Below the pieces are notes generated by a model that was given only the letters and a program-made list of their open reading frames with translations, was not told where the DNA came from and made no database searches. The position numbers and the translations under genes were made by a program. From Callaeas wilsoni (taxonomy: Eukaryota > Chordata > Aves > Passeriformes > Callaeidae), in the NCBI GenBank assembly GCA_013398955.1, contig VWPU01014059.1, positions 806,001 to 870,000 on the forward strand: a stretch of 64,000 nt of DNA. The letters are read 5' to 3'. Numbering within the stretch: the stretch's first letter is position 1; every line of letters starts with the position of its first letter. Shown one piece after another: positions 24,456-35,865 of the stretch.

Positions 24456-26575
24456 TTAAACATTAAAAGTTTCTGAGAAAGAGGTGTAGCCTTTCTGGAA
24501 TCTATGAATAGTTTTGAAAAAAGTGGAAAAAAAAAATTGTTCTGAAAGTTGTCATTACATTTGAGCCAGAAATATCAAAAAAGCATATTAAGTTCCTAAA
24601 ATTCAACAGCTTTTCAAATTTTTTGCATGTTCCCTGTTCTTCCTGCTTTGAAAAGTGAAGAGTATTAAATAGCAATGAATTTCTGCAAATAGCTCCTTTC
24701 CAGCCTTTTGGTCTCACAGTCTGCTCCAGCCAGGATGGATTTACAAAGTATGAGGAAGATGGGGACTGACTTCTTTTCCTCCCCTACTTTACTAGGAGTA
24801 AGTGTTTCCTATTTTTGGGTCACAGACCATAGTCACAGATCATGGTCACAGGTTACAGCCATTCTCCCCTTTCCCTGATTCCAGCAGGTCAGGCCTTTCG
24901 CCCAGGCAATTGTATTCTTTTCTTTCTTAAGACACCATGAATATGGAACTTAGCAAATTATATACAATGCATTGATTGCTTATTATAAAGTCAAAGTAGA
25001 AAGGAAATGGTATAATCATTTCACGTAATTTCTTGTTTCAATGTAGTATTTGTAAAATACTAAAAAATTACTTTTCCTATCCTTCCTTTACCTTGAGTGT
25101 CAGATCCTTGATATAAACCAGAACTAATAACACTGCCTAATGTCACAGACTATGTATGAGTATTAATTAATTAACACATAAAAACTGTTTCGAGAACTCA
25201 GTTAATAGAAGTGAGGGAACCAGCGATTATTGTTGGTATATGCTTTTCAAAATATATGTACTCATTTACCTGGCTTTTGGGAAATCTTTTAAGCAATATA
25301 AAGAAAATGAAATCATATATTATGCATGTGCAGATCTTATTCAGATGAATACATCTTAAGGTCACTGCCACTATTCAGAAAAAACCTAAAGGAGTGAATT
25401 TTTAATGTTGGAAATAATAACAATTCCTACATTCTGAAAGCAACCACACTGTGTTGATTAAGAAAACGTGCTGCTAATGGTATGCTTCACATAGGTTAAC
25501 TACGCACAGCAGTTCAGATCCCTTCTGAATTGTAAAGACTTTTCCTGTATGAGTGTTAGTTTTTGGTTTGTTTTTTGGTTGATTTGGGTTGTTTGGGGTT
25601 TTTTAGTCATTATTTGCAGAGCAGAACTTTCATTTGTGCAACATTGTTCTTTGAAAATGCAGAGCTAGTATCTATTTCAGCTGCATATAGCAACTTCCTC
25701 CCTTGGGTTCAGCTGTGATCCAGTGATAAAAAATTGATGATAAAGGTAGAGAACTGCTGGAAACTGTAAATCATGTTTGGTAAATAGTGAATGGTTGTCA
25801 GTTCTGAGGACAACGAAGGAGATGATAGGAAAACTAACACACTGGAAGTGGGTTAAATGGTAGCTGACTTATTGTATATATTACAGAAAAAAAGAAGATA
25901 AGGCTGCAGGCGCAGAATGTATTAGTAAGAAGTGGAGTTTAGTCTAGTGATTTATAGGATTGTAAGCTGTGGATAGAGCTCTTAATTTCAAAATGAAATC
26001 CAATCCAAATTCAGATTTTGAGATGATCCATTTTAAAACCAACATCATATTCAAAGTGAAAAAGTTATGCCCGACAATATATTGGATTAAAATTTCTGAA
26101 GCACTTGGTCAAACCTGACCTTTGTTTTTCTAGAAAGTACTCTGATTTTACTTCTTTTCAATACAAACAATTACTAAAAAAAAAAAAGTAAAAAGAGGAA
26201 GAGAGTAACCTACTACTGCCACAATGAAGTGACAGAGTACTGTGCTGTAGAAAAAAATGACATCACACGCGACTGAAAAATATCTATTGATTTTTCCCTT
26301 TCCCCACATCACTACTTTATTGAAATTAAAGCATTTAAAAATCTCTTCCAAGATGCATATTTTTCTCTCTCACTTCCACTAATTTTCAATTATTTGCCAC
26401 CAAACTATGATTCTGCAAATGTCATGATTAAGACATAACCCACTTTGAATTGATTCATTATTGAATGGTATAATCTTAGTTGCTGTCTTTAAAACTGCAA
26501 AACAGACTTAGTTCACAATGTCAGAATAGTTAATTTAAAAATGTAGATTCTGCCATAGCCTCTATATGACATTGA
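24456..26575. other. Unique non-coding block
   Basis: No exon or transposon recognised. It contains a 13-bp direct repeat in three copies at 24819-24857 (GTCACAGACCATA, GTCACAGATCATG, GTCACAGGTTACA) and G/T-rich low complexity at 25560-25607. Confidence 0.55.
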
Positions 26576-26580
26576 CAAAA
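26576..26580. repeat. Target-site duplication, left copy (CAAAA)
   Basis: CAAAA precedes the TG terminus of the following LTR. The right-hand copy at 27115-27119 is CAAAT, a four-of-five match, with the mismatch next to the LTR in the left copy. Confidence 0.6.
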
Positions 26581-26795
26581 TGTTGAGGAACCCATTCAGT
26601 GCAGGTAGCTCAGGGTAGAGCTGCAGTGGGACTGCAGGTTGAGGTCTGACTAAGGGGATCCCAAGGCAAGAGCCCAGGAACTGCTGACCCTTTGGATAAC
26701 AAAAGGCACAGGGACCTGTGGCCCAGCCAGGTGACTGGACACTCAGAGACACTAGAGGAGCTGAGGATCCCACCACGTGCTTAACATAGTAAGAG

Positions 26796-26803
26796 TATAA
26801 AAG
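26796..26803 (+). promoter_or_regulatory. LTR TATA box
   Basis: TATAAAAG in the middle of the solo LTR, preceded by an E-box-like CACGTG at 26774-26779. Position and strand fit the core promoter of the LTR. Confidence 0.65.
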
Positions 26804-26881
26804 CCCAGGGTTTCTTTTGTCCAAGGTCCTTCCTCGGAGGCACCCAAGTCATGCTCTTATTTTGTTAGATTTTGCACGAAG

Positions 26882-26887
26882 ATTAAA
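26882..26887 (+). promoter_or_regulatory. LTR polyadenylation signal variant ATTAAA
   Basis: ATTAAA is the common second-choice polyadenylation hexamer and lies downstream of the TATA box in the same orientation. Confidence 0.45.
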
Positions 26888-27499
26888 TAATTTGAAGGAT
26901 TGAGATGTCTGAGATACTGTCATGAGAAACCTGGGGCTGAGCCAGTAAGGAAATCTTGTCTGACTGGGTGAGTGTGGGGTGTGTAGGGAGTCAGATAAAA
27001 CCCGTTAGAGGACTGGAGCTGGACTCTCAAAGGGCCTTTGGTCCTTGCTCAGGTGGGGCAGTTGTGACTGCCAGAGTGTCTCCTGGATGGTGAGACAGGA
27101 AAGTTTCCTTAACACAAATTATGCAATTTCTCTGTGTTTCTTTTGCTTTCTTGTTAAGTGATAATAGTTCTGGTCATCAATCAGTCGTATATATTTTGTA
27201 GCTCAATTGAAAAAAAATTGAAAATGTGTTTGTCTAATTATTTGCATAATTTAGAATTTATTATTAAATATATAGATTTAAATGTAATGTTAATGGACTT
27301 TTGCTTCAGCAGATTTAGTCTTCTTTCTCCTTCATTTTCCCCCTTGCTCAGCTTTTTAAACCACTTTTATCTAAATATCCTCAATATAAACATATACATT
27401 TTATGGATATAAGGGGAAAAAATCTTTTTAATGAGAGTGGTCATTGGGAAAGGTTTCTAAGAGGAGTCACAGAATATCCATGTGGATACCCAACTGCAT

Positions 27500-27595
27500 A
27501 AAGACCAGACCAGCTTTGAAGTTGGTTCTGCTTTGTGTGGAAGCTTGGAATAGATGGTCTTCAGGGGTCACTTCCAATCTAAATTATTTTATGGT
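27500..27595 (+). mobile_element. Probable degraded CR1 3' end, plus strand
   Basis: The series 'GGAATAGATGGTCTTCAGGGGTCACTTCCAATCTAAATTATTTTATGG' at 27546-27593 corresponds to the CR1 3' terminus (GGACTAGATGACCTTCAGAGGTCCCTTCCAACCTAAATTATTCTATGA). Only the terminal 100 bp or so is recognisable. Confidence 0.62.
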
Positions 27596-30500
27596 TTTTT
27601 TGTACTTGAACTAATTTGCCAATATTAGCTGTTCCACCAGTCCATACCTATAAGACCATTGATTTAAAAAAGGTTGGTCAGGGAAGCCAGTCACTAATTA
27701 TGGGAGTGACTTGATCATTTTAACACAACTTGATAATAAGCTGAAGGCAGTGTTGAACATGCAGATTTTGTGTGCCTGGTACCAGATATGGTAAAATCTA
27801 TAGTCCCTCTTTTCCATCTCTGAGTGTAGATAATAGTCCAGCTACTGTGCAGTACATGGCAAATAAAGCCCATTATAATATTCAAAAGTAATATTCAGGC
27901 AGAATCAAGAAAACCGTCGGAGATTGTCACTTCTAGTTGTTTTTTTCTGGTAAATAAACTGTTTCTTCAAAGGTGATGGAGGTCCATTTATATTACATGT
28001 ACATCATCATGGTTCATCCTAGCTGACTCTAAATGAAGTCATTTGCACAGGGTGAAATCCGAACTTTTCTCTAAATTCACAAATGATGTAACCTTGTTCG
28101 TCTTGCAGGGCTGAAAGCAATTCAGGGCAGTGTGTCCATTTTAGTCTAAAATGGGCAGTTTTTAAAGATTTTTAACTGTAGTGGCTATAGTCCTCAAACT
28201 TGCTAAGGTAATGCTAGATAGGAGAAACATTGAGGTCTGGTTTTGAGTGCTGTATAATCTTCTCAGGTAAGTAATAAAACTCTAAGCTCCAGAAGCTTAT
28301 TCACAGCCCTGGTGAGACTAAATTGTCTTAGAAATATTTGTTCCACCTTTTCAGGTGTTTATTCTACTTTTTTTTTTCCAGGAATGTGCAACAGGTAGAG
28401 ATCTTGTGAAATTTTTGTCTTTTCAAGAAATTAAACAAGGTGAACAGTCTCACACATCTAAGTCCTGTCTTCAACTATAAATCATGTAGGGAAAAAGGAG
28501 AATCACTGCAAATTTCATACTTTGTTGTAACTGGGAATTTAGACTATTTACTTCTAGAGGTTCTACAGAGGATTTTTCACTAGCTCTTTCTGAGATTTGA
28601 AGTTGATATGTAGACATGGAAAGAAAGACTATGACCAGATTGCAGTTGTTCAACAGACTCAAAATTAAAGCATAGAACTAAATTTTTAAAATCCGTATAC
28701 CCCATTAATTTCAGTAATGCATATGGAGCTTGAAATCAGAGTCTGAAAATCATCATATATGCAGTCATATATACTGTGTGACATACCTGAATCAATGCCT
28801 GGTACAGGAACAAAGATACAAGAACTGCGGTGAAATCAGTGTATTTGAAATAGTTACAAATAGAGAACGTGGAAAAGACAATCACAACAGCCTTGCTACT
28901 TCACAGGAAAGCTTGTAAGAATGGCAGATAATTGTGTAGTGGAAGATGAAAGTATTAGTAGCCATAAACAAAAGGAATGCTATTTTAAGAACAATATAGT
29001 TGTACAAGCTAAATGAATGACAAAAATAGTGACATCAGCCACATGTGAAAAGTCAAATGCAGGAGTATACAGAATTCAGACATTAAAGAAAGTAGTTATT
29101 CCTAATGTAAGAGTTTTGTGAACTATATGTTCCGGGAGAAAATTAATTAGGAAATATGAAGTTTGCTACTGTACCACTTGAAAAACTATTCAAAGTTATA
29201 TTTAAAAACTGGTGTGAAGATCTTGGTCTTAGGCAGATTTACGCACTTTGAGCTCCCTGATTCTTTAGCAGTTAAAGAAAAAATTACCACAACTAAGACT
29301 CCATTAAATAGAGCAGTCAGCTACCCCGTTTCAAGTCAGATGACCTTCATTTTGGTCTACAGTTGAAGAGAGAGAATTGGATAGATTCACTGTTTGGTGA
29401 TGGGTGAATGTTTAGTAAATGTTCAGTTTAGATTAGACATAGTCATTGTTCATGGGAGCAGAAAGTTATTTATAATTAGTAGAACCAAATTAGGTCAATT
29501 TTCAGATATATTTTCAGAGGAAAATAAAATCTGAACACATTTTAAATTCTTCTTTTTTTTAAATTATGGAATATTTTCTTTTTAAATCAAATCGTATTCA
29601 TCTATTTATGTGTCACTTCCTTGGGCTAGTGCTCATTCAATTCTAAAAGGCTACTGTGTAAAATATAAGGGAGAAAAGTTTTGTGTTGTAATAATGGATT
29701 TAGATATGCATAGATATAGGTCCTTTCTCCTCTGTTGTCTGATTTTAATGTCTAGAAAACCTTTGTAAAATGATAAAATAATCGGTCTTGATTCTTAGGA
29801 ATGAATCTTTAGACATTAATGTAGATGACATAACATCTCATGTAACTGTAATTATCCACTCACAAACAGCAGATTAAATAAGTCTTCAACAAAAAACACT
29901 TAATTGTGGTATGCAAAAAGGTGAAGGAAGGCAGAAAGGCAAAATGTAATCACTGAAAACTCTAGTCCCCTACTGACAAACTATAACTCCACAAGACATA
30001 TAAATGAAAGTCTAAGACCATATCTTTTTAGAAGGTTGTTGATGGGACACTTGGCTGCACTCATTCACAATACATTTGAAGTGAACTAGCCTGAAAGAAT
30101 CTTGAACTGCCCAGGGTCCAGCACTGACCTTAGAACAGGCTGCTGGATAGGGAAGTCTGTTCTAAGTAAAAGATGATCTGGTAGAACTAAGCGCTGTCTG
30201 AGTTTTGTAGATGTATATTCTATCCTCCCACCTTGTGGTGACTTGAGATCTTCAGAGATCATACAGTCTTTTCCACAAAAAGAAAAGAGTGTCTTCTTAA
30301 ATTAAACCACTCTGTAATTTAACAAAATTCTTACCCGTGCACATTTAATCCATGATCTGTATTGTAAGATTTAAGCTGCAGCATTAGCAGGAAAACTTGA
30401 GACATATCCCTGCTGTAAAGGGTTTTCCCAGCTTGGCAATCTCTTGGTTATGTTACCAGTGTTTTTCATAGATGTAAACCAAATTTTAGCAAACACTGAA

Positions 30501-31288
30501 TGTAACTAAAACCTACTTGTGTGTCTCACTCCATTGTGTTCAGACTCCCTGTCCTCATCCAATGACAATGGTGTGTTTGCACAGACCTCCATTTCCCTGC
30601 AGCCCCTGAAGAATAGCTGTTCTGCTCTGACTTTGGCCAATATAGGAAACAACTGAGTTCAAAACAATAACCAATGTGTCTGACACATCTGCTCATAACA
30701 TTACACATGGAAAAAGTAATAATTTCTCTTTGCAATATGGGTGTACAGCACAGAAGTCTTAAAGAGTCACCTCTAAGTATCAAAAAGAAGCAAAAAAAAA
30801 TATACGTTCTTTCATATAATTTCACCTTTGACAATGCCCTCATTTTCAGGACAGAATATGCTGTTTACATAATCAAAGCTCCGTGGAGCATTTTCTTTTT
30901 CAAAGGTTACAGTCAGTGTGACATATTTTGGTAGCTGCCAAAGGAACTTTTTACTACAACACCTCACTATGAGAAGAAAGTATAAACTATCAAAGTACCT
31001 AGAGACTGCAGTCTGAAGAAAAAGGGAGTGTGTAGGCGCAATAAGGGAAAGCTTCAGTAATATAAAGCCATGAACACTCATGTTTTCATTTGAAAGTACA
31101 TGAACAAGAGTGCTTATTTTAGCCACTTAAAACAACAATAACTAAGTCAGGAAAGATCATTATACTGGAATTAAGGAAACTATGCATTTATAAAAACAGT
31201 CTCCAATAACAAAGTCCCTTCTGGAAAAATGCTACCTTCTCAGCTGAATGCTAAGCAATGATTTTGAGCTCAGCTAATAATTAGTAGC

Positions 31289-31672
31289 TTGAAATGGACA
31301 GTTAATAAAATGCAGCCGTATAAACTTTTTGTTGTTGCTGATAGTGTTACACTGTTGCAAAAAATTTGGAGATTTTCTTTCCTTCCCCTGCTGTTTCTTT
31401 CCAGCACGTTTTTAGAAATAGGTACATTTGACTACTGTCCATTTTGTGTAGAAAGAAAAACCAACGAAACCATGAAAGCAACGGCCCACATAGAACTGGA
31501 ATCAGTAAATGACATCATTCCATCAGTGAATGACAATCTTACAAAACTAAATCCTGTATACTTAGGAAAAAATCCAAGACCAAACACCCCCCTTCCCCCC
31601 AATCTCCCAAACAACAACACAAAAGCCAACACCAAAAGGCCTTTGCAAAGTAAGGACATAATTGCCAAATAG
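31289..31672 (+). other. Unclaimed 127-codon open frame, probably non-coding
   Basis: The frame starts with ATG and has a hydrophobic stretch near residues 30-42 followed by an Asn/Pro-rich, low-complexity tail that translates the A/C-rich DNA at 31588-31628. I see no domain, splice context, promoter or family resemblance. Composition alone can explain the lack of stops. Listed only because it is among the longest frames outside repeats. Confidence 0.12.
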
Positions 31673-32701
31673 TGGATAAAATTTTACTGTATCAGTTTGG
31701 AAAAAAACACCAACATTGATAAATGATGTTTCATGTAACATAAAAATTCAAACACCGGTCCTACTGAAACCTCGGCAAAGCCAAATTGTTTGCAAAAATT
31801 ACATAAGGTAATGGTTTTTAAATTCTTTCCTGTTAGCAAGCAGTCTGCATGCTTTTGGAAAAAATATTTCAATAGGAAAATTGTTATTTCATGTAACCAT
31901 GCACTGGTAATAGATTTTTTCATCACAATTATCTTAACTTAAGCATTTTGGTCATCAGTCAGCAACAAACCATATAAATTATACTTATATCCATTTGAAA
32001 ATAACAAGCATATACATTTATGCTTTTCTGAATAAAGATCTAGTCAGACATACACATCAAGTTAAAGTCAATTCTGAGTCATACCTGAATTCTGAAGTTA
32101 GGGATTTAGATGTATCTTTACATTTTCGAAGGGAATCAGTACATGTCAATCCAGATGCCATTGGTTGCTATTTTTATTTTTATGTAATGCATGCTTTCTG
32201 GAGAGTTTTATCTTGGTATGTTTTCCAATATAATTGCCTTGCTATAATTTGCTTCTATTGAAAACATGCTTGTTCTGGTTTAGTGCCTAACTAGGAATTA
32301 AAGCTCTTATCCAGAGGCACATATGTGTGAAAACACCAGCCTTTGTAATTTCCACATTGTAAATGTACTTGTTTTCTCTGGGCTTGTAATAAACTCTGTA
32401 ATTCACTTTTAGAAAGTGTTTTTCCAACTTTTCCAGCTATTTTAAATCTCTCACTTAAAAACATTTTTTGAACTGCTAGTAATAAAATTGCTCAGAAAAA
32501 AGACCTCTATATTTTTTGAGAATTCTACTCAGAAAGCCTAGTAAATGGAAGCCTGCATATTGGCTTCTTGGAGATAATGTAGTAACAGGTAGAAATGCAC
32601 ATACAGTGTAAGTATACATATTTTATGCATTTTGAGTAACAGATTTTATGTATTATACAATAATAATTATTATACTATCTATTATATTAAGCACAAGTAT
32701 T

Positions 32702-33290
32702 AATTGGGAGAGGAGTGTCTGGAGATCAGTCCTCAGAGAGGGATCCGAGGGTGCTGGCTGGCAGCAGCTCAGTGTGAGTCAGCCGTGTGCCCGGGCAGCC
32801 AGGAGGGTGAACTCCATCCCGGGGTGCATCAAACCCAGCACAAACAGCTGGTCAGCAGAGAGGATTATCCCACTACTCACTGGTGGTGTGGCCTCACCCT
32901 GAGTCCTGTGTGCAGTTCTGGGCCTCACAATTTAAGAAGGATGTGAAACTCTTTTTATGTGTCCAGAGGAGGACAAAACATCTGGTGACGGGGCTGGAAG
33001 GAATGTCCTATAAGGAGCAGTTAATGACTTTGAATTTGTCTATTTTGGAAAAAAGAAGGCTGAGAGGTGACTTCATTGTTCTCTACAGCTTTGTGAGGAG
33101 GGAAGTGAAGAGGGAGGTGCTGACCTCTTCTCTCTAAGATCCAGTGATAAGACTTGTGTGAATAGTTCAAAGATGAATCAGGGGACGTTTAGACTGGATA
33201 TTTGGCCAAGGCCCTTAACAACAATGCTTTAACTTTGAATTGGTCAGGCAGATGAACTAGATGATTGTTATAGGTCCCTGCCAACTGAAA
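32702..33290 (+). mobile_element. CR1 copy, plus strand, 3' third
   Basis: It begins in the RT region after the palm ('CTGGCTGGCAGCAGCTCAGTG', 32752) and continues through 'CTGAGTCCTGTGTGCAGTTCTGGGCC' (32899) and 'GGAATGTCCTATAAGGAGCA' (33000), the thumb and C-terminal coding part. It then reaches the 3' end 'CTAGATGATTGTTATAGGTCCCTGCCAACTGAAATATTCTA'. A frame at 32883-33137 still shows the family motifs ESCVQFWAS, GLEGMSYKEQL and LEKRRLRGDFIVLYSF. The 3' tail passes without a break into the TATTC array that follows. Confidence 0.92.
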
Positions 33291-33410
33291 TATTCTATTC
33301 TATTCTATTCTATTCTATTCTATTCTATTCTATTCTATTCTATTCTATTCTATTCTATTCTATTCCATTCCATTCCATTCCATTCCATTCCATTCCATTC
33401 CATTCCATTC
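33291..33410. repeat. (TATTC)15 followed by (CATTC)9, grown from a CR1 tail
   Basis: Fifteen perfect TATTC units (33291-33365) change at one point to nine perfect CATTC units (33366-33410). The array begins at the CR1 3' terminus, whose usual ending is short tandem ATTCTATG-like units, so the CR1 tail is the likely seed. The sharp T-to-C switch shows that one variant unit was amplified as a block. Confidence 0.96.
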
Positions 33411-35821
33411 TTCATAGAATTGTATTAATTTTACCTTGGTCCCAACCATAGCTTAAAATCTAGTCCCCTTCTCCAGAGAAAATGTGAGTCATCTCCACCC
33501 TCTTACAGTATATTTCCTTCTTTGAAAGTGTCTCTTTGAGTGTGCATTTAGTGAATTAATCTATCAAGTTGTTGCTCAAGATATATGCACATTTTAGACA
33601 TTTTGATATCATAATACTGGGCATATATGTGCTTAAAGTTGAATGGAAATAATCATGATCTTCATATCTATCTTCATATATAAGAATTTCTTTCAATAAA
33701 ATGACAAGAAAAATATATAAAGCAGTGCTTGTGCTGAACAAGAATATGGAAAATGGTGTTACAGGCCGAAGATGGGTTTCTTTGTTTTCAAAAGGAAGGC
33801 TTAGATTCAGAAAGTACTCTTCTGGTTAACAGTAGGAGCAATTTAATAATTTTAGTGGTCACATCCATACTGTAGAATTAAATAATGGCTCTCTGTGCTT
33901 TCTTTATATCAACTTCAGACTTTTCTGTATGCAGAAGAAGTGTACATTGCTTAAATCTAACCTCACCAGTATGAAAAGAGAACTTTTCTATTTACTTTGC
34001 TTATTTTAGGATCTGTTCCTTGCAGTCTTTTTCCTTCAGCCAGAAAATGTTGTCATATCTGTAACAGAAGTTGGTACAAGTCTTGAGCACAGACAAAGGC
34101 CTTTGTGTGCCTGCTAGATTTGATTTGTATCACATAGTACCACAGAGATGGTGTTTAAAAATGTCATCACTCTTAATGAAGCCTGGTAGCGACAAGCTTG
34201 AGTAAACACAGCCCTAGTGTGCTCTGCTGCTCGGAGGCAGCACTTTCTCAGTGTTTGTTGACATGTTTGTCCAGTGTCAGAACTTGCCAGCGCTGGATTT
34301 CTTTTTAAGAAGGATGAGAGTTTTAAAGATCTGCCTGGCAGAGGTTTGCAAATTCGTTGCCAGTACAAGGAGAAGAATAAAAAGGAGAAGGAAAGTGACC
34401 CCAGGAGGGAAAGTTTTGAATTCTAATGTTTAGTTTCTAAGACGTGGTAGGAAGCTTGCTCCTCAAAACAGAAGCACAAAAGGAAAACCAAGCTTCCTTA
34501 ACAAACATTTCACTTTTATTACCTCGTTCTCATCAATTAATTCCTAGCTTCTTTCTTCCCTGAAAAAGATGGCAGAAATCCACAAGTTTGCGACAAATTC
34601 TGCCTTTATTTACAAGGGACAGAGAATTCTTGAAAGTTCCTCAGAGCTCACTACTGGCTAGTGCACGGAAATCCTTTAAGTTGTCTGAGGGTCTGAACTA
34701 CAAATATTTAGCTTTTTTTTCTGAGCCACAAGAGAAGACCAAATACTATAATGGACTCCCAAATGGACAGCTGAGAGAGCCTTGATGAGGTGCATTTATA
34801 TTCCAAATATATTTGTTTTAATTGACTGGATATACCTTTTTATGTGTTCACATTGCAAAACTATACTTTCAAATGCATTGTACCAGGAATAATATTCTTG
34901 AATAATGCTTGAAATTTGCTCAACTAATCAACAAAAATGTGGATTCTGCCTTTATAATTTGTTTTGCTCTTTGAATATCAAAGTAAATCAAAACCCATTC
35001 TCCCCAACTGTATATGAATATAAGGAAACAATTCAGGGAGTAGAAAAAATAGTATATAGTTATATCACCAATTATTATATCATTGATCAATTAAAAAATG
35101 GATTATATCTCATAGTGACTTTTCCACGTGCACGGGTTGTAATGTCTGACCTATTTCACCTTACCTCCAGCCTCACCTCTGACCATCTCTTACTTTCCAG
35201 AAAATTTTGATTTCTCCATTCTTCTACCTTTTTAAAATGCTCTGTCACAAAACAGTTACATTATATCTCTTCTCCAAACCCATTCATCGCTGCTGATCAA
35301 CAAACTTCTGCTCTTGCCCTTGTAGAACTGAGATCTCTATGTCTCTTAATGTCTACAATACAATCACAGTTTTCCCTCTGCAATCTATATTAAAATAATG
35401 GCTAAGCTATAGATTTTCTCCAAACACCAGTGTTACTTTTTCATAAAAGTTCATGGCATCATTTCGTAAGACAAAACATTTAATTTTTGTTTATGAATTT
35501 GTCTAATTTTTCTCCCTTATCTTCAGCATTGCCTGACACATACATAGTGAAAAACCATAATTATACAGAATGGTTTGCAAAAATTCTCAGAAAAAGAGTT
35601 ATTTATTTAAATATATTTAAAATAGTTTCTAATTAATGAATTAGGATTTCTAAGAAAGCTTATGGATAATTTAAGCTCTGTGGATAATTTTTCTGACAGC
35701 TGAGATATAGCCCAGCTTTTCAACCAGCCAAATCTGCAGAATAGTTTTACTAAGATAATTGCTCTTCTAAAACAGAATAACAAAAAATAATGTTTATTTT
35801 AAATTTGTTGTTGTTGTTATT

Positions 35822-35865
<44 letters not shown>

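Larger units (their letters stand above)
26581..27114 (+). mobile_element. Solo LTR, plus strand, with inverted ends and 5-bp duplication
   Basis: A 534-bp element starts TGTTGAGGAA and ends TTCCTTAACA, giving a 10-bp terminal inverted repeat with one mismatch and canonical TG...CA ends. Flanking pentamers are CAAAA and CAAAT. A strong TATA box (TATAAAAG, 26796-26803) is followed about 86 bp on by the polyadenylation variant ATTAAA (26882-26887), then a G-rich U5. No gag-pol-env sequence adjoins. A 5-bp duplication would fit an ERVL or ERV1 origin, but the class cannot be settled from the LTR alone. CpG content is low, with many TG/CA pairs, so it looks older than the LTR at 9.04-9.63 kb. Confidence 0.82.
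27120..32701. other. Mostly unique non-coding block
   Basis: About 5.6 kb with one probable CR1 scrap (27500-27595, listed separately) and otherwise no supported feature. A C-rich then A/C-rich stretch lies at 31588-31628. The longest open frame is at 31289-31672. Confidence 0.5.

Noticed and set aside
35822..35865. Poly-methionine run on the minus strand
   Set aside because: An artefact of translating the (ATC)n microsatellite.
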